This document shows, one piece after another, positions 29,111 to 36,527 of a DNA stretch of 64,000 nucleotides. The notes below the pieces were generated by a model. The model was not told the DNA's origin. It searched no databases and worked only from the letters and a program-made list of their open reading frames with translations. The stretch lies in the NCBI RefSeq assembly GCF_000009765.2, contig NC_003155.5, positions 8,184,001 through 8,248,000 of the forward strand, in the 5' to 3' direction. The position numbers were made by a program, and so were the translations under genes. The DNA is from Streptomyces avermitilis MA-4680 = NBRC 14893. Lineage in GTDB: Bacteria; Actinomycetota; Actinomycetes; Streptomycetales; Streptomycetaceae. Positions within the stretch are counted from its first letter, which is position 1. Every line of letters begins with the position of its first letter.

Positions 29111-29797
29111 ATGGCCGTGCAGATCAACCCCAGCATCCTGTCCGCCGATTTCGCCCGTCTCGCCGAGGAGGCCAAGGCGGTCGAAGGCGCCGACTGGCTC
29201 CATGTCGACGTGATGGACAACCATTTCGTACCGAACCTCACGCTCGGCGTGCCGATCGTAGAGGCGCTGGCGCGGGCGACGGACACTCCGCTGGACTGCC
29301 ATCTGATGATCGAGGACGCCGATCGGTGGGCGCCGCAGTACGTGGAAGCGGGTGCCGGTTCCGTCACCTTCCACGCCGAGGCGGCCGCCGCGCCGGTGCG
29401 GCTCGCCCGCGAGATCCGGGCCAAGGGGGCCCGTGCCTCCATGGCGCTCAAGCCCGCGACGCCCATCGAGCCGTACGAGGACCTGCTGCCCGAGCTCGAC
29501 ATGCTGCTGATCATGACGGTCGAGCCGGGCTTCGGTGGCCAGGCGTTTCTTGACATCATGCTTCCGAAGATCCGCCGCACCCGTGAGCTGATCAGCAAGC
29601 ACGGGCTCGAACTCTGGCTCCAGGTCGACGGCGGAGTCTCGGCTTCCACCATCGAGCGGTGTGCGGAGGCGGGCGCGGACGTCTTCGTCGCGGGGTCGGC
29701 GGTGTACGGGGCGGCGGACCCCGCAGACGCGGTACGTGCATTGCGCACCCAAGCCGAGGGGGCGACGGCCCTCGCCTCCTGGGCGTGCGACCACTGA
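29111..29797 (+). CDS. rpe: Ribulose-phosphate 3-epimerase
   Basis: It interconverts ribulose 5-phosphate and xylulose 5-phosphate in the pentose phosphate pathway. The 228-residue barrel has the motifs INPSILSADF, HVDVMDNHFVPN, MTVEPGFGGQ and VDGGVSAST with the metal ligands and phosphate site. It is divergent from the MMPL gene. The SorC-type regulator follows after 78 bases and could respond to a sugar phosphate, but the link is only by position. Confidence 0.98.
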   Translation: MAVQINPSILSADFARLAEEAKAVEGADWLHVDVMDNHFVPNLTLGVPIVEALARATDTPLDCHLMIEDADRWAPQYVEAGAGSVTFHAEAAAAPVRLAREIRAKGARASMALKPATPIEPYEDLLPELDMLLIMTVEPGFGGQAFLDIMLPKIRRTRELISKHGLELWLQVDGGVSASTIERCAEAGADVFVAGSAVYGAADPADAVRALRTQAEGATALASWACDH

Positions 29798-29875
29798 ACC
29801 AACGGAACCTGAACGACGACCGTCCGGGCTGATCAAGTACGCGGGATCTGCGAGGATGAACGGCGAATCCAGAGT

Positions 29876-30919
29876 GTGAACAGCAGTGAGGAGATGGCCG
29901 TGTCTGGTATGTCGGCGGGCCGGTCAGCGATGCGGATGGGACCCGCTGAGCTGGTGCAGGCGGCGGCCATGGCCCGCCGCTTCTACCTCGAGGGCAAGTC
30001 CAAGATCCAGATCGCCGAGGAGTTCGGCGTCAGCCGCTTCAAGGTGGCAAGGGTCCTGGAGACCGCTCTCGAACGGGATCTCGTGCGTATCGAGATCCGC
30101 GTGCCCGCCGAGCTGGACGCGGAGCGCTCCGACGCGCTGCGCGCCCGCTACGGCCTCAGGCACGCCGTTGTGGTCGAGTCCCCGGCCGAGGCCGAGGAGT
30201 CGCCCGACCCGGAGAACCTCGGTGAGGTGGCCGCTGACCTGCTCGGCGAGCTGGTCACCGAGGGCGATGTGCTGGGTCTGGCCTGGGGCCGGTCCACCAT
30301 CCACATGGCGGCGGCCCTCGACCGGCTGCCACCCTGCACGGTGGTGCAGCTGACGGGCGTGTACGACGCCGGGACCGCCGAGCGCGGCTCGGTGGAAGCG
30401 GTGCGACGTGCCGCGCAGGTGTCCGGCGGGGACGCCCACCCCATCTACGCGCCGATGCTGCTGCCGGACGTGGCCACCACCGCGGCACTGCGCAACCAGA
30501 CGGGGATCGCGCGGGCCTTCGAGTACTTCGACAAGGTCACGGTCGCCTGTGTCTCCATCGGCTCCTGGGAGCCCGGCATCTCGACGGTGCACGACATGCT
30601 CAGCGACGAGGAGCGCGCCCACTACGCGTCCCTCGGGGTCGCCGCCGAGATGTCCGCGCACCTCTTCGACGCCGACGGCCGCCGGGTCGGGCGGGACCTG
30701 GGGGAGCGGTGCATCACCGTCAAGGCGGACCAGCTGCGCCGTGTCCCCGAGGTCGTCGCGATCGCGGGCGGACAGCGCAAGGCGGCGGCGATCGACGCGG
30801 TGCTGCGGTCCGGTCTGGTCACCAGCCTGGTCACGGACACATCGGCGGCGGACTACCTGATGGCGGCGGGTCCCACGCCCAGGCCCGCACTCAACCGGGC
30901 GGACCCGGACGGCCCCTGA
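29876..30919 (+). CDS. SorC/DeoR-type sugar-responsive transcriptional regulator
   Basis: The 347-residue product has an N-terminal helix-turn-helix (FYLEGKSKIQIAEEFGVSRF, about 37-56) and a long sugar-binding domain of the SorC family, which binds phosphorylated sugars (LGLAWGRSTIHM near 140 and later GGDAHPIYAPMLLPD). GTG at 29876 is the longest start; GTG at 29900 has GAGGAG six bases upstream and is an attractive alternative. Its position after rpe suggests control of pentose phosphate genes, but no operator was identified. Confidence 0.88.
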   Translation: MNSSEEMAVSGMSAGRSAMRMGPAELVQAAAMARRFYLEGKSKIQIAEEFGVSRFKVARVLETALERDLVRIEIRVPAELDAERSDALRARYGLRHAVVVESPAEAEESPDPENLGEVAADLLGELVTEGDVLGLAWGRSTIHMAAALDRLPPCTVVQLTGVYDAGTAERGSVEAVRRAAQVSGGDAHPIYAPMLLPDVATTAALRNQTGIARAFEYFDKVTVACVSIGSWEPGISTVHDMLSDEERAHYASLGVAAEMSAHLFDADGRRVGRDLGERCITVKADQLRRVPEVVAIAGGQRKAAAIDAVLRSGLVTSLVTDTSAADYLMAAGPTPRPALNRADPDGP

Positions 30920-30960
30920 CCGCGCGCCCGCGGAGGGACGGCTGTGACAGCATCGGCGGC

Positions 30961-31368
30961 ATGCTGCTGCGGTCCGTCCCCCGTGTGCTCGCGGGGCTGT
31001 TCGTCTGTCTGGCCGTTCTGCTCACCGGCTGTTCGCCGACCGGGCCGACCAAGGCGCCCGCCTCGTCCGCGCGTCCTTCATGGGCCGCCGGCATGGCCAC
31101 GGTCAAGGAGTCCCAGCTCCCCGCCGAGGCCCGGCAGACCCTCGCCCGCATCGACCGGGGCGGCCCCTTCCCGTACGCCATGGACGGCGCGGTCTTCGGG
31201 AACTTCGAGCGGCTGCTGCCCCGGCACCAGCGGGGTTACTACCACGAGTACACGGTGAAGACGCCCGGCTCGCGCGATCGCGGGGCCCGGCGCATTGTCA
31301 CGGGGCAGAGCGACGAGATCTACTACACCGATGATCACTACAAATCGTTCAGGGCGGTGCTGAGATGA
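30961..31368 (+). CDS. Secreted lipoprotein ribonuclease (RNase Sa/barnase type)
   Basis: The 135-residue product has a lipoprotein signal peptide with lipobox LTGC (Cys24), so it should be anchored outside the cell. The mature part matches the guanyl-specific ribonuclease fold: Glu96 in YYHEYTV, Arg110 or Arg111 in ARRIVTG and His126 in DDHYKS are the probable catalytic residues. Its stop overlaps the inhibitor gene as ATGA, so toxin and inhibitor are made together. Lipid anchoring differs from the freely secreted RNase Sa and barnase. Confidence 0.88.
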   Translation: MLLRSVPRVLAGLFVCLAVLLTGCSPTGPTKAPASSARPSWAAGMATVKESQLPAEARQTLARIDRGGPFPYAMDGAVFGNFERLLPRHQRGYYHEYTVKTPGSRDRGARRIVTGQSDEIYYTDDHYKSFRAVLR

Positions 31369-31742
31369 CCGACGGCACGCTCGCCGACGTACTGCGCGCC
31401 TGCGGCTGGACCCCTATCGAGCTGGACCTCGGCGGGGTCACCACCAAGCCCGCCTTCATGGACCGTGTCGCCCTCGCCCTCGGCCTGCCCGACTGGTTCG
31501 GGCGCAACTGGGACGCCCTCGCCGACTGCCTCGCCGACCTGTCGTGGGCACCGCCCGCCCGGGGACGGCTGCTCGTCATCACCGGATGGCAGGAGTACGC
31601 GCTGGCGGCGCCGCACGACTGGGGTATCGCCCAGGAAGTGTTCGGCGAGGCCAGTGACCGCGGGCGTGGCACCGGCACCGAACTCCATGTCGTACTGGCT
31701 CTCGGAGGATCCTCCCAAGGCACCTCTGACCAGCCTGGATGA
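31365..31742 (+). CDS. Barstar-family ribonuclease inhibitor
   Basis: Barstar-type proteins bind cytoplasmic ribonuclease before export and block its active site. The 125-residue product has the family core LGLPDWFGRNWDALADCLAD near 38-57, with the acidic helix that plugs the enzyme. ATG overlaps the ribonuclease stop by four bases. Its C-terminus is about 30 residues longer than classical barstar. Confidence 0.9.
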   Translation: MTDGTLADVLRACGWTPIELDLGGVTTKPAFMDRVALALGLPDWFGRNWDALADCLADLSWAPPARGRLLVITGWQEYALAAPHDWGIAQEVFGEASDRGRGTGTELHVVLALGGSSQGTSDQPG

Positions 31743-31849
31743 TCTGTCCGGGCCCCGCACACCCGGTGTCATGGGAGAATGAAGTACGTGCTCTTCCCCC
31801 TGGCTGACCTGTCCGGGGGCCACCTCTGATCGACTGGGATGTGCAGCAC

Positions 31850-33292
31850 GTGCGTTTCCTCAACGACATCAAGCCCCCGTACGACCTGACGTACGACGAC
31901 GTCTTCATGGTGCCGAGCCGCTCCGCGGTCGGCTCCCGGCAGGGCGTGGACCTCACCTCCCCGGACGGCACGGGCACCACCATCCCGCTGGTCGTCGCCA
32001 ACATGACCGCGATCGCCGGCCGCCGCATGGCCGAGACCGTGGCCCGCCGCGGCGGCCTCGTCGTCATTCCGCAGGACATCCCGATCGAGGTCGTCACCGA
32101 GGTCGTCTCCTGGGTCAAGGGGCGTCATCTGGTCCTGGACACGCCGATCGTGCTCGTCCCGCACCAGACCGTCGCGGACGCGCTGGCCCTGCTGCCGAAG
32201 CGGGCGCACAACGCGGGTGTCGTAGTGGACGAGGACGGCCGCCCGGTCGGTGTGGTCACCGACACCGACCTGACCGGCGTCGACCGCTTCACTCAGCTGT
32301 CCGAGGTCATGTCGAGGGATCTGCTGCTGCTCGACGCGGACATCGAACCGCGCGAGGCCTTCAACAAGCTCGACGGCGCCAACCGCCGCTACGCGCCCGC
32401 CGTCGACCGCGACGGCAGGCTGGCGGGCATCCTGACCCGCAAGGGCGCCCTGCGCGCCACGCTGTACACGCCCGCCACCGACGCCGACGGCAGGCTGCGC
32501 ATCGCCGCCGCGGTCGGTATCAACGGCGATGTCGCGGGCAAGGCCAAGCAGCTGCTCGACGCGGGTGTCGACACGCTCGTCATCGACACGGCGCACGGCC
32601 ACCAGGAGTCGATGATCAGCGCGATCAGGACCGTGCGCGCGCTCGACCCCCAGGTGCCGATCGCCGCAGGCAACATCGTCGCCGCCGATGGTGTGAAGGA
32701 CCTGGTCGAGGCGGGCGCGGACATCATCAAGGTCGGGGTCGGCCCCGGCGCCATGTGCACCACCCGCATGATGACGGGTGTGGGCCGGCCGCAGTTCTCG
32801 GCCGTCATGGAGTGCGCCGCCGAGGCGAAGAAGTACGGCAAGCACGTGTGGGCCGACGGCGGTGTCCGTCACCCGCGCGACGTCGCGATGGCGCTCGCCG
32901 CCGGCGCGTCCAACGTGATGATCGGCTCCTGGTTCGCAGGCACGTACGAGTCGCCGGGCGACCTTCAGCAGGATGCCGACGGGCGCCTGTACAAGGAGTC
33001 GTTCGGCATGGCGTCGGCGCGTGCGGTGCGCAATCGCACGTCGGAGGAGTCGGCGTACGACCGCGCCCGCAAGGGCCTGTTCGAGGAGGGCATCTCCACC
33101 TCGCGCATGTTCCTCGACCCGGGCCGCCCGGGCGTCGAGGACCTGATCGACTCGATCATCGCGGGCGTCCGCTCCTCGTGCACCTACGCCGGCGCCAACT
33201 CCCTGGAGGAGTTCACCGAGAAGGCCGTGGTCGGCATCCAGAGCGCGGCCGGCTACGCCGAGGGCAAGCCGCTGCACGCCAGCTGGAGCTGA
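31850..33292 (+). CDS. guaB1: GuaB1-type GMP reductase / IMP dehydrogenase-family protein
   Basis: The 480-residue product has the IMPDH/GMPR barrel split by a pair of CBS domains (about 90-210). The catalytic-loop cysteine lies in GPGAMCTTRMMTGVG. The mycobacterial GuaB1 homologue was shown to be a GMP reductase, so reduction of GMP to IMP for purine salvage, with nucleotide sensing by the CBS domains, is likely. GTG at 31850 (MRFLNDIKPPYDLTYDDVF) is chosen because TGGGA lies 10 bases upstream; GTG at 31841 would be too close. A hairpin terminator follows. Confidence 0.92.
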   Translation: MRFLNDIKPPYDLTYDDVFMVPSRSAVGSRQGVDLTSPDGTGTTIPLVVANMTAIAGRRMAETVARRGGLVVIPQDIPIEVVTEVVSWVKGRHLVLDTPIVLVPHQTVADALALLPKRAHNAGVVVDEDGRPVGVVTDTDLTGVDRFTQLSEVMSRDLLLLDADIEPREAFNKLDGANRRYAPAVDRDGRLAGILTRKGALRATLYTPATDADGRLRIAAAVGINGDVAGKAKQLLDAGVDTLVIDTAHGHQESMISAIRTVRALDPQVPIAAGNIVAADGVKDLVEAGADIIKVGVGPGAMCTTRMMTGVGRPQFSAVMECAAEAKKYGKHVWADGGVRHPRDVAMALAAGASNVMIGSWFAGTYESPGDLQQDADGRLYKESFGMASARAVRNRTSEESAYDRARKGLFEEGISTSRMFLDPGRPGVEDLIDSIIAGVRSSCTYAGANSLEEFTEKAVVGIQSAAGYAEGKPLHASWS

Positions 33293-33310
33293 CCCGCGAC
33301 GCCCCTTCGA

Positions 33311-33341
33311 ACGGCCCCCGTGGTACGCCCGCGGGGGCCGT
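33311..33341 (+). terminator. Terminator after guaB1
   Basis: ACGGCCCCCG pairs with CGGGGGCCGT over 10 bp, with an 11-base loop, 18 bases after the guaB1 stop. Confidence 0.72.
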
Positions 33342-33378
33342 CGGCGTACCGCCGCCGCCAGGGCCTAGCGTTGGCCGG

Positions 33379-33879
33379 ATGAAGATCGCCATGTGCAGGG
33401 CCGCCGATGTCGCGCTCCTCGACCAGTACATCGGCTCCGCCGGCGTCACGTCCTCCCACGCCCGCCGTTTTGCCTGCCAGGAGGCGGGAGAGAGCACCTA
33501 CCTCGTCGCCTGGCTCGACGACCGGCCCGTCGGGCACGCGGAGGTGCGCTGGACCGGCTGCGCCGCTGCCGAGGTGCGGGCCGCCCGCCCCGGGTGTCCC
33601 GAGATCAACGGGCTGGGCGTCTGGCCCGGGGAACTGCGTTCGCGCGGCATCGGGAGCGCCTTGATCCGCGCGGCTGAGGAGCTGACCCGGGAGCGCGGCC
33701 TCGACGTCATCGGTCTGGGGGTGGGTACGGACAATCCGCGCGCGGCCGAGCTGTACGCGCGGCTCGGGTACCGGCCCCTGACCGGGTACGTCGACCGCTG
33801 GTCGTACGAGGGCGGGGACGGGACGACCCACGAGTGCGCCGACCCGTGCACCTTCCTGGTCAAGGAGCTGCCGCGCTGA
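33379..33879 (+). CDS. GNAT-family N-acetyltransferase
   Basis: The 166-residue product has the GNAT core: INGLGVWPGELRSRGIGSAL supplies the acetyl-CoA pyrophosphate loop (R/Q-x-x-G-x-G/A type), followed by GLGVGTDNPRAAELYARLGY. The substrate is unknown. ATG at 33379 opens the frame with good bias after the guaB1 terminator. It precedes the operator region of the amino-acid permease. Confidence 0.9.
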   Translation: MKIAMCRAADVALLDQYIGSAGVTSSHARRFACQEAGESTYLVAWLDDRPVGHAEVRWTGCAAAEVRAARPGCPEINGLGVWPGELRSRGIGSALIRAAEELTRERGLDVIGLGVGTDNPRAAELYARLGYRPLTGYVDRWSYEGGDGTTHECADPCTFLVKELPR

Positions 33880-33903
33880 CCGCGAGACGGCACCGCGGGG
33901 CCG

Positions 33904-33983
33904 TTGCGCAACCATCGAAAGGGCTTGCGCAACGAACACGCGCCTGGCTGCGATGAACGCAACGATCTTGCGGAGATGCGCAA
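33904..33983. promoter_or_regulatory. Lrp-type operator cluster before the amino-acid permease
   Basis: The palindrome TTGCGCAA occurs at 33904-33911 and 33925-33932, exactly 21 bases apart (two helical turns), with a one-mismatch copy ATGCGCAA at 33976-33983. Between them lies ACGCAACGAT (33957-33966). Phased palindromes in front of a permease whose downstream neighbour is an Lrp/AsnC regulator point to binding by that protein. Confidence 0.6.
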
Positions 33984-34130
33984 GGTTGCTGCATTACGCC
34001 CGTGAAGCCCGGCCTCGTAGGGTCAAGCGCTGTACGTGGCGTGGCGAGGACCCCGCTCGGTGGGTCCCCGTTGCCAGGGGGTGCCGCCGGTCCCCGCCGC
34101 CCTGACCGGCAGCGATGAAGGAGCCGATGC

Positions 34131-35609
34131 GTGCTCGACCAAGGCGCACCCCCGCAGTCCCGCAGTCATCCCTCGGCCCCGGGCCTCGGCGCCCGCCTGA
34201 TGCGCCGTAAGCCGGTGGAAAACCTGGTCGCCGAGGGCGGCCAGGGCGAGGGTGGCACTTTGCGCCGCTCCCTCGGCCTCTGGCAGCTGACCATGATCAG
34301 CATCGGTGCCACCCTCGGCACCGGAATCTTCGTGGTGCTCGGCGAGGCGGTGCCGAAGGCGGGCCCCGCCGTGACCCTGTCCTTCGTGATCGCCGGTCTC
34401 ACCGCGCTCTTCTCGGCCCTCTCCTACGCCGAGCTCGCGGGCACCATCCCGGTCTCCGGGTCCTCGTACTCGTATGCGTACGCAACGATGGGTGAGCTGA
34501 TCGCCTGGATCTGCGGCTGGTGTCTCGTCCTGGAGTACGGCGTCTCGGTCGCCGCCGTCGCGGTCGGCTGGGGCGAGTACCTCAACGAACTCCTCGACGG
34601 CACCATCGGCGTCACCATCCCGGACGCGCTCTCCGCGCCGCCCGGCGACGGCGGCATCTTCAATCTGCCCGCGCTGATCGTCGTCCTGCTCGCGATGGCG
34701 TTCCTGCTGGGCGGCGCGAAGGAGTCCGCGCGCGCCAACACGATCATGGTGATCGTGAAGATCGCCGCGCTGCTGATGTTCTGCGCGATCGGCATCCAGG
34801 GCTTCAAGTCCGGCAACTACGAGAACTTCATGCCGCTGGGCATGGCGGGCGTCAGCGCCGCCGGGGCCACGCTCTTCTTCTCGTACATCGGCTTCGACGC
34901 GGCCTCCACGGCCGGCGAGGAGGCGAAGAACGCGCAGCGCGACCTGCCGCGCGCGATCATGCTCTCGCTCGTCATCGTGACCGCGCTGTACGTGCTCGTC
35001 GCCGCCGTCGCCGTGGGTGCCAAGCCCTGGAAGGGGTTCAACGACTCCGAGGCCGCGCTCGCCGGGATCATGAAGGACGTCACCGGACAGACCTTCTGGG
35101 GCACCCTGCTCGCCGCCTGTGCCGTCATCGCCATCGCCAGTGTCGTCCTGACCGTGCTCTACGGACAGACCCGCATCCTCTTCGCGATGGCCCGGGACGG
35201 CCTCGTGCCCAAGGTGTTCGCGCGCGTCCACCCCAAGACGGGGGCGCCCCGCGCCAACACCGTCATCGTGTCGCTCTTCTGTGGTGTCCTCGCCGCCGCG
35301 ATCCCGCTCGGGCAGCTCGCCGACGCCACCAGCATCGGCACCCTCTTCGCCTTCGGGCTGGTCAACATCGCGGTCGTGGTGCTGCGCCGGACCCGCCCGG
35401 ACATGCGGCGCACCTTCCGGGTGCCGCTGTCCCCGGTGCTGCCGGCGATCGGCTTCGCGCTCTGCGTCTGGATGATGGGCAGTCTCTCGGCCGTCACCTG
35501 GGTGGTCTTCGGAGTCTGGATGGCCGTCGGGCTCGTGTTCTACTTCAGTTACGGCCACCGCCGTTCCCGGCTGGCCACGGCAGACACCGCAGTATCCGCA
35601 CAGAAGTGA
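34131..35609 (+). CDS. APC-superfamily amino-acid permease (cationic amino acid transporter type)
   Basis: The 492-residue product has about 12 transmembrane helices starting near residue 50, with the APC signature ISIGATLGTGIFVVLG in helix 1 and FFSYIGFDAASTAGEEAKN in the consensus loop after helix 6. This subgroup (CAT/YfnA-like) often carries cationic or neutral amino acids. GTG at 34131 has AAGGAG seven bases upstream. The Lrp/AsnC gene starts 10 bases after its stop, so both are co-transcribed. Lysine is a plausible substrate because of the davAB-like genes at 40288-42821, but this is inference. Confidence 0.92.
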   Translation: MLDQGAPPQSRSHPSAPGLGARLMRRKPVENLVAEGGQGEGGTLRRSLGLWQLTMISIGATLGTGIFVVLGEAVPKAGPAVTLSFVIAGLTALFSALSYAELAGTIPVSGSSYSYAYATMGELIAWICGWCLVLEYGVSVAAVAVGWGEYLNELLDGTIGVTIPDALSAPPGDGGIFNLPALIVVLLAMAFLLGGAKESARANTIMVIVKIAALLMFCAIGIQGFKSGNYENFMPLGMAGVSAAGATLFFSYIGFDAASTAGEEAKNAQRDLPRAIMLSLVIVTALYVLVAAVAVGAKPWKGFNDSEAALAGIMKDVTGQTFWGTLLAACAVIAIASVVLTVLYGQTRILFAMARDGLVPKVFARVHPKTGAPRANTVIVSLFCGVLAAAIPLGQLADATSIGTLFAFGLVNIAVVVLRRTRPDMRRTFRVPLSPVLPAIGFALCVWMMGSLSAVTWVVFGVWMAVGLVFYFSYGHRRSRLATADTAVSAQK

Positions 35610-35619
35610 ACCACCCACC

Positions 35620-36072
35620 TTGCTGAACGATCTCGACGAACGCATCGTGCACGCCCTCGCCGAGGATGCCCGCCGCTCCTATGCCGACATCGGCCAGGAG
35701 GTCGGTCTGTCCGCGCCCGCCGTGAAGCGGCGCGTGGACCGGCTGCGCGCGACCGGCGCCATCACCGGATTCACCGTACGGGTGGACCCGGCGGCGCTCG
35801 GCTGGGAGACCGAGGGGTTCGTCGAGATCTACTGCCGCCGCAACACCTCGCCGGAGACCATCCAGCGGGGTCTGGAGCGCTACCAGGAGGTCGTGGCCGC
35901 CTCCACCGTCACCGGTGAGGCGGACGCGGTCGTCCAGGTCTTCGCCTCCGACATGCGCCACTTCGAGCGAGTCCTGGAGCGGATCGCCGGGGAGTCGTTC
36001 GTGGAGCGTACGAAGTCCGTGCTGGTGCTCTCTCCCCTGCTGCGACGGTTCTCCTCGGGGTCGCCCACCTAG
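35620..36072 (+). CDS. Lrp/AsnC-family transcriptional regulator
   Basis: The 150-residue product has the N-terminal helix-turn-helix (YADIGQEVGLSAPAVKRRVD, about 21-40) and the C-terminal RAM ligand domain (TVTGEADAVVQVFASDM near 95-111), the usual Lrp architecture. These regulators bind amino acids and form octamers on phased sites. TTG at 35620, 10 bases after the permease, gives MLNDLDERIV. It probably controls its own operon through the TTGCGCAA palindromes. Its last four bases (CTAG) overlap a possible minus-strand gene. Confidence 0.93.
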   Translation: MLNDLDERIVHALAEDARRSYADIGQEVGLSAPAVKRRVDRLRATGAITGFTVRVDPAALGWETEGFVEIYCRRNTSPETIQRGLERYQEVVAASTVTGEADAVVQVFASDMRHFERVLERIAGESFVERTKSVLVLSPLLRRFSSGSPT

Positions 36073-36339
36073 CCCGCGGGCTTGCGGGCCAGCGCGTTGT
36101 TCCCCGTCGAGTGGTGCGCGCCGAAGCTCACGGCGTCCGAGCGGTAGTGGTCGTCCGACCGCTCCGCCGGGCGCCCTTCGCGTGCCGTGGTGACCCGGCG
36201 GACGCGCAGCGGCGGGCTGGTGCGGCGCACGCCGAGCGGTCCGGCGTCCCGCGCACTTGCCGCCACCGCGTCGAGGACGCCCCTGGCCGGACATCGCCGG
36301 CGACGACCGGCCCTCGGACCACGCGGCGGTCATCACCAC
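36069..36339 (-). pseudogene. Possible small gene with a frameshift
   Basis: A minus-strand frame with about 90% G/C third positions ends at 36069 (65 codons; C-terminus FGAHHSTGNNALARKPAG). From about 36280 rightward the coding bias continues in a different frame (LRTAQVVMTAAWSEGRSSP). Removing one G from a G4 run at 36280-36283 would join them as MSGQGVLDAVAASARDAG, giving a protein of about 90 residues. I do not recognise the family. It could be a true frameshift, a sequencing error, or a short gene starting at GTG 36266. The rest of 36073-36527 holds repeats near 36369-36476. Confidence 0.35.
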
Positions 36340-36368
36340 CTGCGCCGTGCGCAGCCATGCCGACCGAG

Positions 36369-36476
36369 CCGGTGTTACCCCAGGCAACCATTGCGGTCCG
36401 GGCGGGCCATCCCGTAGGTTGAGCGCTCGCTACCGGCGGGTAACACCGGTGGGTAACGCCGGTGGGCAACGCCGGG
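36369..36476. repeat. Inverted and 13-bp direct repeats upstream of the conservon
   Basis: Three 13-base direct repeats (GGGTAACACCGGT, GGGTAACGCCGGT, GGGCAACGCCGGG) run from 36438 to 36476. The reverse complement of the first, CCGGTGTTACCC, occurs at 36369-36380, 57 bases upstream. The array ends 51 bases before the cvnA start, so it may be an operator for a repeat-binding regulator. Confidence 0.5.
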
Positions 36477-36527
36477 GGGACCGACCAACGCCCGGCCACC
36501 CGACCGTTCCGCCGTCCTGGGGAGACC

